NCBI GenBank assembly: GCA_964556425.1
Contig: CAZKWC010000067.1
Span: 1-16,522 of the forward strand
DNA from: JALQUL01 sp964556425
GTDB taxonomy: Bacteria > Pseudomonadota > Gammaproteobacteria > Burkholderiales > Burkholderiaceae_C
DNA: 16,522 nt
Direction of reading: 5' to 3'
Positions 1 through 6,373 of this stretch are shown here, piece after piece. The first letter of the stretch is position 1. Each line of letters opens with the position of its first letter. A model generated the notes under the pieces. It was not told the DNA's origin. It searched no databases and was given only the letters and a program-made list of their open reading frames with translations. A program made the position numbers and the translations under genes.

Positions 1-42
1 TTTCACGTCTAAGTATTGTTTGTCATGGGGTAACTGATAGTT

Positions 43-70
43 TTGTGGTCCTAATCAATTAGCACCACAA
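43..70. repeat. Compound hairpin in left intergenic region
   Basis: TTGTGGT (43-49) pairs with ACCACAA (64-70). Inside it, CTAA (51-54) pairs with TTAG (59-62), leaving a four-base loop and one C/C mismatch. No T-run follows on either strand, so it is not a clear intrinsic terminator. It may be the foot of an upstream transcript or an operator. Nothing else interpretable was seen in 1-147. Confidence 0.4.
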
Positions 71-147
71 CCAAAGTTCATTTAACTGAGTACTTGTAAC
101 ACTCGGTTATTGTGGTTTTATAAAATATTAAATATAAGTTTTGATTG

Positions 148-319
148 TTAAGGAGCCTGTAGCAAAACTCAAGGGCATGCAGGCATGGTATGGATTGGAA
201 TGGGCTATTAGGCGGATTTTGCTTACCCATAGCCATTGCTATGGGTGAAAAAGCCAACGAAATAGACCGTCCAAGTCCGTGCCATGAGTGCGGTTAAGAG
301 TTTTGCAGAGGTTCCTTAA
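148..319. mobile_element. MITE-like element with imperfect terminal inverted repeats
   Basis: The left end (148-170) and the reverse complement of the right end (298-319) match over about 22 bp, with two mismatches and one single-base gap. They share the pattern TTAAGGA-CCT-T-GCAAAACTC. TTAA lies at both outer edges (148-151 and 316-319) and could be a 4-bp target duplication, which would leave an element of about 164 bp. A perfect 9-bp palindromic hairpin (225-233 with 238-246, four-base loop) sits almost exactly at the centre. No open frame of useful length lies inside, so the element is non-autonomous. The ends resemble those of IS5-type elements from memory, but the parent family is not certain. 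Confidence 0.45.
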
Positions 320-364
320 GGGTTGTTAAAAGTTAAATTATGGGTGTGCTTATTTTAGGTTGAC

Positions 365-394
365 TTGACGGATGGTAGGTAAATGTTCTACCAT
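365..394 (+). promoter_or_regulatory. Possible promoter with inverted repeat upstream of the toxin-antitoxin pair
   Basis: TTGACG (365-370) lies 18 bp before TACCAT (389-394). A perfect 7-bp inverted repeat, ATGGTAG (372-378) and CTACCAT (388-394), covers the spacer and the -10. A second small hairpin, AAGAG-tag-CTCTT, follows at 402-414. This could be an autoregulated promoter, but it lies about 190 bp from the first gene and the -10 is weak. A 10-bp palindrome, TTATTAATAA (535-544), is a closer alternative operator. Nothing else convincing was seen in 320-591. Confidence 0.22.
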
Positions 395-591
395 TGGCAG
401 GAAGAGTAGCTCTTTGTAATACAAGCTATAAATCGACTTTCACTCTAAACAAGCCAAGAAAAAAAGTAATGCTAGTTTTATTAGCTATAAAGTTAAGTTT
501 TCGTAGCAGACCTTATAAGCAATTGTGATTTAAGTTATTAATAAGAAAATGCAAAGCTATCCGTTCTATCAATATTGATTAGGGAGTCACT

Positions 592-786
592 GTGAAAAAC
601 ATGACGCATGAATCCATTACAGTAGCAAAGCCTACTGAAACCAAAGAAAATCCGGCCATAAAAAAAAGGACTGTTCCTGTTCTTTCTGATGCCAGAAAGA
701 AACTATTTTCAGCAATAGAGACCTCTCCTGAGTTTGGAGTAGATGCGTTTTATGGGCGATATTCCAACTTGAAAAAAAGTTCTTAG
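592..786 (+). CDS. Small protein, candidate antitoxin of a YafO-type pair
   Basis: A 64-residue protein starting with GTG; AGGGAG (581-586) sits five bases upstream and fits this start better than the ATG nine bases further in. The N-terminal third is polar and low in complexity (Thr, Lys, Glu, Pro), and the C-terminal half (about residues 30-60) looks folded and ends in a lysine-rich tail. I do not recognise a domain; it does not look like the Phd/YefM fold of E. coli YafN. The antitoxin role is inferred only from its size and its position immediately before a YafO-like gene in the same reading phase. The TAG stop (784-786) is followed by ATC then TTG. An alternative is that this is the N-terminal part of one longer protein interrupted by the amber codon. 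Confidence 0.5.
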   Translation: MKNMTHESITVAKPTETKENPAIKKRTVPVLSDARKKLFSAIETSPEFGVDAFYGRYSNLKKSS

Positions 787-789
787 ATC

Positions 790-1146
790 TTGCTACAAGT
801 TAAAACCACCCTAATACTTGAACAAGTTTTCTTAAATGCAGGGACTAACCTTGTAGAGTTTTGTGAACTCTTCGCCGAATGGAAAAGTTTAGGAGAAGAT
901 GAGGTGTACGAGTTTGGAAAAGATGTTCCATACGAAAGACCTCTTGTTAATGGGCAGAAAAATGTGTTAATGCATGTCCATTTAGTTCCCATCATAGACT
1001 TAGAAAAAAAGAAAAAATGGGACAAAAATTGGGAGCAATACTCAAGAAGAACGAGTAATCGTGCTTTAGTCTACGTGAATGATGGTAGTGTAAAGTTTTT
1101 GCTAATAGATATTATTCCAGAACCTGATGCACACTGCAAAGCATAA
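790..1146 (+). CDS. YafO-like mRNA interferase toxin, probably damaged
   Basis: As it stands this frame gives 118 residues from a TTG start. The order of conserved features follows E. coli YafO: a K-T-x-L strand near the N-terminus, an acidic helix, F-G-K-D-x-x-Y (about residues 42-49), an H-x-H-L strand (about 65-68), a Q-Y-S-R-R-T segment (about 83-88), L-V-Y, then L-L-I-x-I-x-P-E-P-x-x-H near the end. YafO toxins act with the ribosome to cleave mRNA. No ATG exists at the expected start: the codon after the upstream gene's stop is ATC (787-789), then TTG, and there is no clear Shine-Dalgarno. The C-terminus is lost to an apparent frameshift near 1129-1135 and continues in another frame to 1213. 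The toxin is therefore probably inactive or weakly made. Family assignment is by remembered motif resemblance. Confidence 0.6.
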   Translation: MLQVKTTLILEQVFLNAGTNLVEFCELFAEWKSLGEDEVYEFGKDVPYERPLVNGQKNVLMHVHLVPIIDLEKKKKWDKNWEQYSRRTSNRALVYVNDGSVKFLLIDIIPEPDAHCKA

Positions 1147-1213
1147 AGAGATAATGCAGTTTTACGCCCAAATCGCTGACCAGTTTCTCTATTTCGACAA
1201 AATCATTGCGTAA
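1133..1213 (+). other. Out-of-frame continuation of the YafO-like toxin
   Basis: Shifting one frame at the CACAC tract (1130-1134) gives 26 further codons rich in Lys, Gln and Phe, including an A-Q-I-A-D-Q-F helix-like stretch, ending at TAA 1211-1213. That stop directly abuts the terminator hairpin. YafO has a comparable helical C-terminus (M-A-E-A-F region) after its PEPH motif, so this looks like the original gene end. Loss of one CA unit or a one-base insertion would explain the shift. Confidence 0.5.
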
Positions 1214-1237
1214 AAAAAGCACCCTAAGGTGCTTTTT
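1214..1237. terminator. Bidirectional rho-independent terminator
   Basis: A perfect 10-bp stem, AAAAAGCACC (1214-1223) with GGTGCTTTTT (1228-1237), closes a four-base loop. Read on the minus strand it ends in a run of seven T, making it a strong terminator for the long transporter/paa transcript ending at 1256. On the plus strand the five-T tail also serves the toxin-antitoxin pair. Confidence 0.88.
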
Positions 1238-1255
1238 AATTAGCTCAGCAATTTT

Positions 1256-2002
1256 TTAACCAGAGAGTTTATCTTGATGGCTACCGCCTAAACCTAAATA
1301 CGATTCAATCACTTTAGGATCTTGAGCTAGGTCTTTGGCAGGGCCTTGCATTTTAACGCTGCCCATTTCTAATACATAGGCGTAATCGGCTACTTGCAAA
1401 GCGGCTCTGGCGTTTTGTTCAATTAATAAAATCGACACACCCTTGCTGCGCAAGGTGGTAATAATTCTAAAAATATCTCGAACAATTAAAGGTGCTAATC
1501 CTAAACTAGGTTCATCTAACATGAGTAATTTAGGTTGGCCCATAAGCGCTCTACCCAGCGCCAACATTTGACGCTCACCACCCGACAAGGTGCCAGCTTT
1601 TTGTGCTTTACGTTCTAATAAACGAGGAAACAATTCATAAACTTCTTGCAAAGTTTTGGCGCTGTCTTTAAAACCTTTACGAGTTCTATGAAAAGCACCT
1701 AAAACCAAATTGTCTTCTACGCTCATATCAGCAAACAACTCACGTTTTTCAGGGACTAAATTGCATTGCAACTCGACCATGTCTTGTACATCGGGGCTGT
1801 TTAAAGTTTGGCCGGCAAAATGAATATTTCCGCTAGAGGGTAGCAAACCCATAATGCTCGATAACAAAGTCGTTTTACCGGCTCCGTTAGGGCCAATTAC
1901 CGTCACAATTTGGCCTTCAGCTACTTCAATGCTGACTTGGCTCACTGCTTCTACTTTGCCATAAGAAACACTTAAATTTTCAACTTTTAATAGGGTACTC
2001 AT
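1256..2002 (-). CDS. livF: LIV-type ABC transporter ATP-binding protein (LivF-like)
   Basis: A 248-residue cytoplasmic ATPase of the branched-chain amino acid (HAAT/LIV) class. Walker A GPNGAGKTT is at 37-45, signature LSGGE at 139-143, Walker B LLMLDEP at 159-165. The switch position reads I-E-Q-N, with Gln in place of His, which is usual for LivF. It should pair with the ATPase half of the neighbouring fusion protein to power uptake through the two permease modules. Its ATG follows the upstream gene's TAA with no gap, and AGGAGGAG lies eight bases before the ATG, inside the end of that gene, which favours coupled translation. It is the last gene of the series, just before a strong terminator. 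Substrate is inferred from context: phenylacetate or a similar aromatic acid rather than Leu/Ile/Val. The symbol denotes the family, not a proven leucine transporter. Confidence 0.9.
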   Translation of the reverse strand: MSTLLKVENLSVSYGKVEAVSQVSIEVAEGQIVTVIGPNGAGKTTLLSSIMGLLPSSGNIHFAGQTLNSPDVQDMVELQCNLVPEKRELFADMSVEDNLVLGAFHRTRKGFKDSAKTLQEVYELFPRLLERKAQKAGTLSGGERQMLALGRALMGQPKLLMLDEPSLGLAPLIVRDIFRIITTLRSKGVSILLIEQNARAALQVADYAYVLEMGSVKMQGPAKDLAQDPKVIESYLGLGGSHQDKLSG

Positions 2003-3817
2003 TTAAGCAACTCCTCCTAAATAGGCTTCTAAAACAGCTGGATTTTCTTGTACTTCTTGTGGCAGACCTTCGGCAATTTTTTGACCAAACTCCATTACCA
2101 CTACACGGTCCACCAAGCCCATTACAAAATCCATGTCATGTTCGACTAATAAAATACCCATGCCTTCGCCGCGTAGTTTGAGTAATAACTCGGCTAATAA
2201 TTGTTTTTCTTTGAGGCGCAGTCCTGCGGCTGGCTCGTCTAACAATAACAAACAAGGGTCGGCACATAATGCCCTAGCAATTTCTAAAATGCGTTGTTGA
2301 CCCAGTGCCAAAGAGCCTGCTTCTGTATGTAAATAATCACCCAAGCCAACTCTTTGCAACTGTTTTGCTGCCTCTGCTAATAAACTGGCTTCTTCTGCAC
2401 GGTCTAGGCGCCAAGCACTGGCAACCACCCCTTTTTTACCACGCAAATGTGCTCCAATGGCGGCGTTTTCTAACACCGATAATTTGGGCATAATCTTGAC
2501 ATGTTGGAAGGTGCGGCTCATACCTAATTTGGCAATTGCCTCTTGGCTTTTACCAATAATAGATTGACCCATAAATACCACTTCACCAGAGCTAGGAGTA
2601 TCTACCCCAGAGACCTGGTTAAACATGGTACTTTTGCCTGCTCCATTAGGGCCAATAAGGGCTAATATTTCAGCCGCTTTTACCTCTAAGTTCATATTAT
2701 TATTAGCCACTAAACCACCAAATTTACGGGTCACGTTAGTCGCATTTAAAATAACATCGCCAGCTTTTGGCATTTCACGGTGAGCTAATGCAGCAGCGTT
2801 GGCATCAATTGCTTTTGCTTGACCATTTGGCTTTGGAAATACTTTATTAAACAAACTAGCCAACGCAGGAAACAAGCCATCACGAGCTTTTTGCAACACA
2901 ATAATCATTAAAATACCAAACACAATCACTTCGAAGTTGCCATCTGAGCCAATAATGCCCGGCAAAGTGGTTTGGAGTTGTTGCTTTAAAATGGTAATTA
3001 ATGCGGCACCAACAATCGCGCCCCAAACATAACCCGAACCACCAATCACTGCCATAAATAGGTATTCAATACCAATATGTAATCCAAATGGTGTGGGATT
3101 CACAAAGCGCTGCATATGGGCATATAACCAGCCAGAAGTACAAGCCATTAACGCCGCTAATAAAAATATCACCATGCGTGAACGACTGGTTTTGACACCC
3201 ATAGAAGAGGCCATTACCATGCCGCCTTTTAACGCTCTAATGGCCCTGCCCTCGCGTGAGTCAAGTAAATTGGCAGTAGTCCAAATGGCAGACAATAAAA
3301 ACAACCAAATTAAATAAAAAATAGAATTGCTTTTATCGAATTGAAAATCACCAATGCTAATGGCTGGAATACCCGATAAACCGGTATGTCCACCTAACGC
3401 TTCTGAGGTACCAAATAAATAATACAAGCTTAGGCCCCAAGCAATCGTGCCTAAAGGTAAAAAGTGCCCTGACAAACGTAAGGTGAGTGAGCCCAAAACA
3501 TAGGCGACTGCAGAGGTAATAAGCCAAGCCACAATAAGTGTGGTCCAAGCAGAGCCACTCGCCCAAGAAATCCATGAAGGTAAATCAGTCGCAGTAGTAA
3601 GGTAGGCGGTAGTATATGCACCTAAGCCCACAAAGGCGGCCTGGCCAAAAGAGGTTAAACCACCAATACCAGTGAGCAGTACCAAGCCTAAGGCCACTAA
3701 GGCATAAAGCCCAATGTAGTTCAGCAAGGTAATGTAATATTCGGACGCCATAAATGGCGTGCTTAGCAATAACAGCAGCGCAATAGTTTGTACCGCAAAA
3801 CGTAAAGTCAATTTCAT
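2003..3817 (-). CDS. LIV-type ABC transporter permease/ATPase fusion (LivM-LivG)
   Basis: A 604-residue fusion. Residues 1-about 325 are a LivM-type inner-membrane permease with many hydrophobic segments, G-L-T-S-F-G-Q-A-A-F (about 53-62), and an A-V-I-G-G-S-G-Y stretch (about 256-263) of the ATPase-contacting loop type. A linker rich in Ala/Lys (about 328-352) leads to a LivG-type ATPase with Walker A GPNGAGKST (389-397), F-Q-H (437-439), signature L-A-L-G-Q-Q (503-508), Walker B LLLLDEP (523-529) and switch His560. The A in place of S in the signature is a LivG trait. The start overlaps the stop of the LivH-type gene by four bases (ATGA), so translation is coupled. Fusing permease and ATPase fixes their stoichiometry. 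Such fusions are known in betaproteobacterial aromatic-acid clusters. Confidence 0.92.
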   Translation of the reverse strand: MKLTLRFAVQTIALLLLLSTPFMASEYYITLLNYIGLYALVALGLVLLTGIGGLTSFGQAAFVGLGAYTTAYLTTATDLPSWISWASGSAWTTLIVAWLITSAVAYVLGSLTLRLSGHFLPLGTIAWGLSLYYLFGTSEALGGHTGLSGIPAISIGDFQFDKSNSIFYLIWLFLLSAIWTTANLLDSREGRAIRALKGGMVMASSMGVKTSRSRMVIFLLAALMACTSGWLYAHMQRFVNPTPFGLHIGIEYLFMAVIGGSGYVWGAIVGAALITILKQQLQTTLPGIIGSDGNFEVIVFGILMIIVLQKARDGLFPALASLFNKVFPKPNGQAKAIDANAAALAHREMPKAGDVILNATNVTRKFGGLVANNNMNLEVKAAEILALIGPNGAGKSTMFNQVSGVDTPSSGEVVFMGQSIIGKSQEAIAKLGMSRTFQHVKIMPKLSVLENAAIGAHLRGKKGVVASAWRLDRAEEASLLAEAAKQLQRVGLGDYLHTEAGSLALGQQRILEIARALCADPCLLLLDEPAAGLRLKEKQLLAELLLKLRGEGMGILLVEHDMDFVMGLVDRVVVMEFGQKIAEGLPQEVQENPAVLEAYLGGVA

Positions 3818-4851
3818 TCCTCATCCTCCACATGGTGTGAGTTCAGGGAACGCCACAACAATACCGGAATAATCACAGTAAACACAATCACTTCTTTGTA
3901 GCTAGAAGCCCAAAAAGAAGAAAACGCCTCTAAGATGCCTACTAAAATCGCACCCAATGCAGCTACTGGGTAGCTTACTAAGCCACCAATAATGGCAGCA
4001 ACAAAGCCTTTTAAGCCAATTAAGAAACCACTGTCATAGACCATGGTAATAGTAGGAGCAATTAAAACGCCAGAGGTAACGCCAATAAAGGCGGCTAACA
4101 AAAAGGTTAACTTACCAGCCATGGTGGGCGAAATACCCATTAAACGGGCACCAGTGCGATTAAGCGCTGTCGCACGCAACGCTTTACCGTAGAGCGAACG
4201 CTCAAAGAAGGCATAAAGCGCAGCAATCAAAATAATTGAAACCACTAAAACAAAAATGGATTGACCAGTAATATTGAGTCCTGCAAGGGTAAATGAGGCA
4301 TCAGAAAATGGTGTCGTTCTAGCGCCTTCAGGGCCAAATACTAATAATCCTAGGCCAATAAAAGTCATGTGTACAGCAACCGACACAATCAATAAAATAA
4401 GTACAGGTGCATCTGCAATCGGTTGGAAAGCCACCCGATAAATCATGGGACCCATTGGCACAATTAAAGCCATAGTCAACAAGACCTGCACAATAAGCGG
4501 TAGCTGGGCAATAGGCATGGCATTTAAAGCTGCCCACAAGCCAATAGGAAGCGCTAAATTAACGCCAGCACTGCGTAACCATTGAGCTTTTTGTTGGCCA
4601 CGAATAGTAGCCCAAGCATCTAATAAAAAACTAATAGCACCCATGGCAATTAACAACCAAACCGTACCTGGAAGTTTTCCCGCTTGCATAGAGGCAAGCG
4701 TTAAAGCACCCCAAGCGACAAACTCGCCTTGAGGAATGTAAATAACACGTGTAACAGCAAAAACTAAAACCAGTGCAATAGCTAATAAAGCGTAAATTGC
4801 ACCATTAGTAATGCCGTCTTGAATCAAGATGAGGGCAATTGATAAATCCAT
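3814..4851 (-). CDS. livH: LIV-type ABC transporter permease (LivH-like)
   Basis: A 345-residue inner-membrane protein with about eight to ten hydrophobic segments. N-terminal G-I-T-N-G-A-I-Y-A-L-L-A (about 13-24) and the loop G-L-K-G-F-V-A-A-I-I-G-G-L (about 279-291) are typical of LivH permeases and contact the ATPases. The length is somewhat above the roughly 290-310 residues usual for LivH. The extra material is a polar insert near residues 80-95 (W-A-T-I-R-G-Q-Q-K). An AAGGA Shine-Dalgarno precedes the ATG by about six bases. It forms the membrane pore with the LivM half of the downstream fusion, whose start it overlaps by four bases. A 166-bp gap separates it from the binding-protein gene. 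Confidence 0.9.
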   Translation of the reverse strand: MDLSIALILIQDGITNGAIYALLAIALVLVFAVTRVIYIPQGEFVAWGALTLASMQAGKLPGTVWLLIAMGAISFLLDAWATIRGQQKAQWLRSAGVNLALPIGLWAALNAMPIAQLPLIVQVLLTMALIVPMGPMIYRVAFQPIADAPVLILLIVSVAVHMTFIGLGLLVFGPEGARTTPFSDASFTLAGLNITGQSIFVLVVSIILIAALYAFFERSLYGKALRATALNRTGARLMGISPTMAGKLTFLLAAFIGVTSGVLIAPTITMVYDSGFLIGLKGFVAAIIGGLVSYPVAALGAILVGILEAFSSFWASSYKEVIVFTVIIPVLLWRSLNSHHVEDEE

Positions 4852-5017
4852 GGGGTTCCTTAAACATTAAAGAAGCCTGCAAACCGTTTCCCAACTTATC
4901 TTAAAACCATGCATTCGTGTAGATGGTGTAGATATGAATGGTTGCTTGGTGTTGCAAGCTCCTAAAGCGAGTGCCTCTTTAAAAGTAGACACACGCTAGC
5001 ATGATGTTAATGAGCAA

Positions 5018-6169
5018 TTACTTAGCAGGTGCCCATTTCCAGTTACCGTCCACAATTTGTACCATTTCACGGGCACGTTGGTCTAAACCTAAGTGGTCAG
5101 TTTTAGTCATGCTGAAAATACCATGTGCGCCAGGTAAATTGGTTGTGCCTTCAAGTGCTTCGCGTAAAGCAGCACGGAATTCAGGTGTACCTGGTTTGGC
5201 TTTTTTCAAGGCTTTAGTAGCAGCTGCATTAACTAATTGGAAAGCATCCCAAGCATGGCCACCAAAGGTAGAAACAGAACCTGCACCGTATTGAGCTTCG
5301 TATTTAGTGACGTATTCGAGTGCTGATTTTTTAACTGGGTGTGAAGCTGGCAATTGTTTAGCCACCAACATAGGACCTGATGGTAAGAAAGTACCTTCAC
5401 AGTCTTTGCCGCAAACACGTAAGAAGTCGTTATTAGCTACGCCATGTGTTTGATACATTTTGCCAGTAAAGCCACGCTCTTTTAAAGCTTTTTGTGGCAA
5501 TGCAGCAGGAGTACCAGAACCAGCTACTAACACTGCGTCAGGTTTTGCCGCCACAATTTTAAGGGCTTGACCTGTTACAGAAGTATCTGAGCGTGCAAAA
5601 CGTTCGTTAGCCACTACGGTTAAACCATAGATGCTAGAAATTTTGTTGAACTCGTTGTACCAGCCTTCGCCATAAGCATCAGAGAAACCAATGAAGGCTA
5701 CTTTTTTAATGCCAGTGTTAGACATGTGTGATGCAATCGCAGTTGCCATCATGATGTCGTCTTGTGGTGTTTTAAATACCCAAGCTTTTTTAGCATCCAT
5801 GGGTTGAACAATACGTGAAGAAGCAGCCATTGACACCATAGGTGTTTGGCTTTCTGCTGCTACGTCAATCATGGCCAAAGAGTTAGGGGTAACTGTTGAA
5901 CCAACGATAACGTCCACTTTGTCTTCGCTTACTAATTTACGGGTATTTTTTACTGCCGTAGTCGTGTCAGATGCGTCATCTAAAACAATGTAGGTGACTT
6001 TTTCGTTGCCAATTTTGGTAGGCAATAAGGCAACTGTGTTTTTCTCTGGAATACCCAAAGAAGAAGCAGGGCCAGTGGCTGAAACCACAACACCTACTTT
6101 AATTTCTGCGCTAGCGAGTTGGCTAGCAGCTAATAAAGCGACCGCAGCCATAATGGATTTTAATTTCAT
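5018..6169 (-). CDS. LIV-type ABC transporter periplasmic substrate-binding protein
   Basis: Type I periplasmic binding protein (Peripla_BP_6 fold), about 383 residues. The signal peptide has Lys residues at the N-terminus, a hydrophobic core A-A-V-A-L-L-A-A, and a probable cleavage after A-S-A, with the mature protein starting E-I-K-V-G-V-V. Other family features are S-A-T-G-P-A-S-S-L-G early in the mature chain and V-A-F-I-G-F-S-D-A-Y-G-E-G-W in the middle. Two ATGs are six bases apart (6175 and 6169). AGGAG at 6178-6182 is only two bases from the first but eight from the second, so I chose 6169. It probably captures phenylacetate or a related aromatic acid and delivers it to the permeases; that ligand is inferred from its place behind paaJ. 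Gaps of 204 bp upstream and 166 bp downstream suggest separately tuned expression. Confidence 0.9.
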   Translation of the reverse strand: MKLKSIMAAVALLAASQLASAEIKVGVVVSATGPASSLGIPEKNTVALLPTKIGNEKVTYIVLDDASDTTTAVKNTRKLVSEDKVDVIVGSTVTPNSLAMIDVAAESQTPMVSMAASSRIVQPMDAKKAWVFKTPQDDIMMATAIASHMSNTGIKKVAFIGFSDAYGEGWYNEFNKISSIYGLTVVANERFARSDTSVTGQALKIVAAKPDAVLVAGSGTPAALPQKALKERGFTGKMYQTHGVANNDFLRVCGKDCEGTFLPSGPMLVAKQLPASHPVKKSALEYVTKYEAQYGAGSVSTFGGHAWDAFQLVNAAATKALKKAKPGTPEFRAALREALEGTTNLPGAHGIFSMTKTDHLGLDQRAREMVQIVDGNWKWAPAK

Positions 6170-6287
6170 CTTCATGTCTCCTATATATTTTCAAACAACT
6201 ACAAAACTAAATTTGTTTTTCTTCTAGCAGTTAAAAGAGAAACAAACACCGCAAAACCTATGAATTTAGTAATACGGAACAACTCGA

Positions 6288-6316
6288 ATACTAGCACTTA
6301 AATTCGTTAATGTAAA
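6288..6316 (-). promoter_or_regulatory. Candidate internal promoter for the transporter genes
   Basis: On the minus strand TTTACA (6311-6316, five of six to consensus) lies 17 bp before TAGTAT (6288-6293, four of six). The start would be near 6281, about 110 bases before the binding-protein ATG. It sits in the largest gap of the minus-strand series. No GACCGGTC operator core occurs in this gap, so this promoter, if real, would not be under direct PaaR control. The prediction rests on consensus match only. Confidence 0.38.
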
Positions 6317-6373
6317 ACCAATTTGTCTATTGCAAAGAATTGTCCCATATCAAAGTATTTAAATAAACTTAGA

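Noticed and set aside
1409..1420. Gln in place of switch His in the LivF-type ATPase as a defect
   Set aside because: I-E-Q-N / V-E-Q-N is the usual form in LivF proteins.
2289..2311. Altered ABC signature L-A-L-G-Q-Q in the LivG half as a sign of inactivation
   Set aside because: E. coli LivG has L-A-Y-G-Q-Q, so Ala at this place is normal and Walker A, Walker B and switch His are intact.
4328..4537. Open frames opposite or offset to the transporter genes
   Set aside because: They lie wholly within longer genes with clear family motifs, have no ribosome-binding sites, and read as low-complexity translations of hydrophobic codons.
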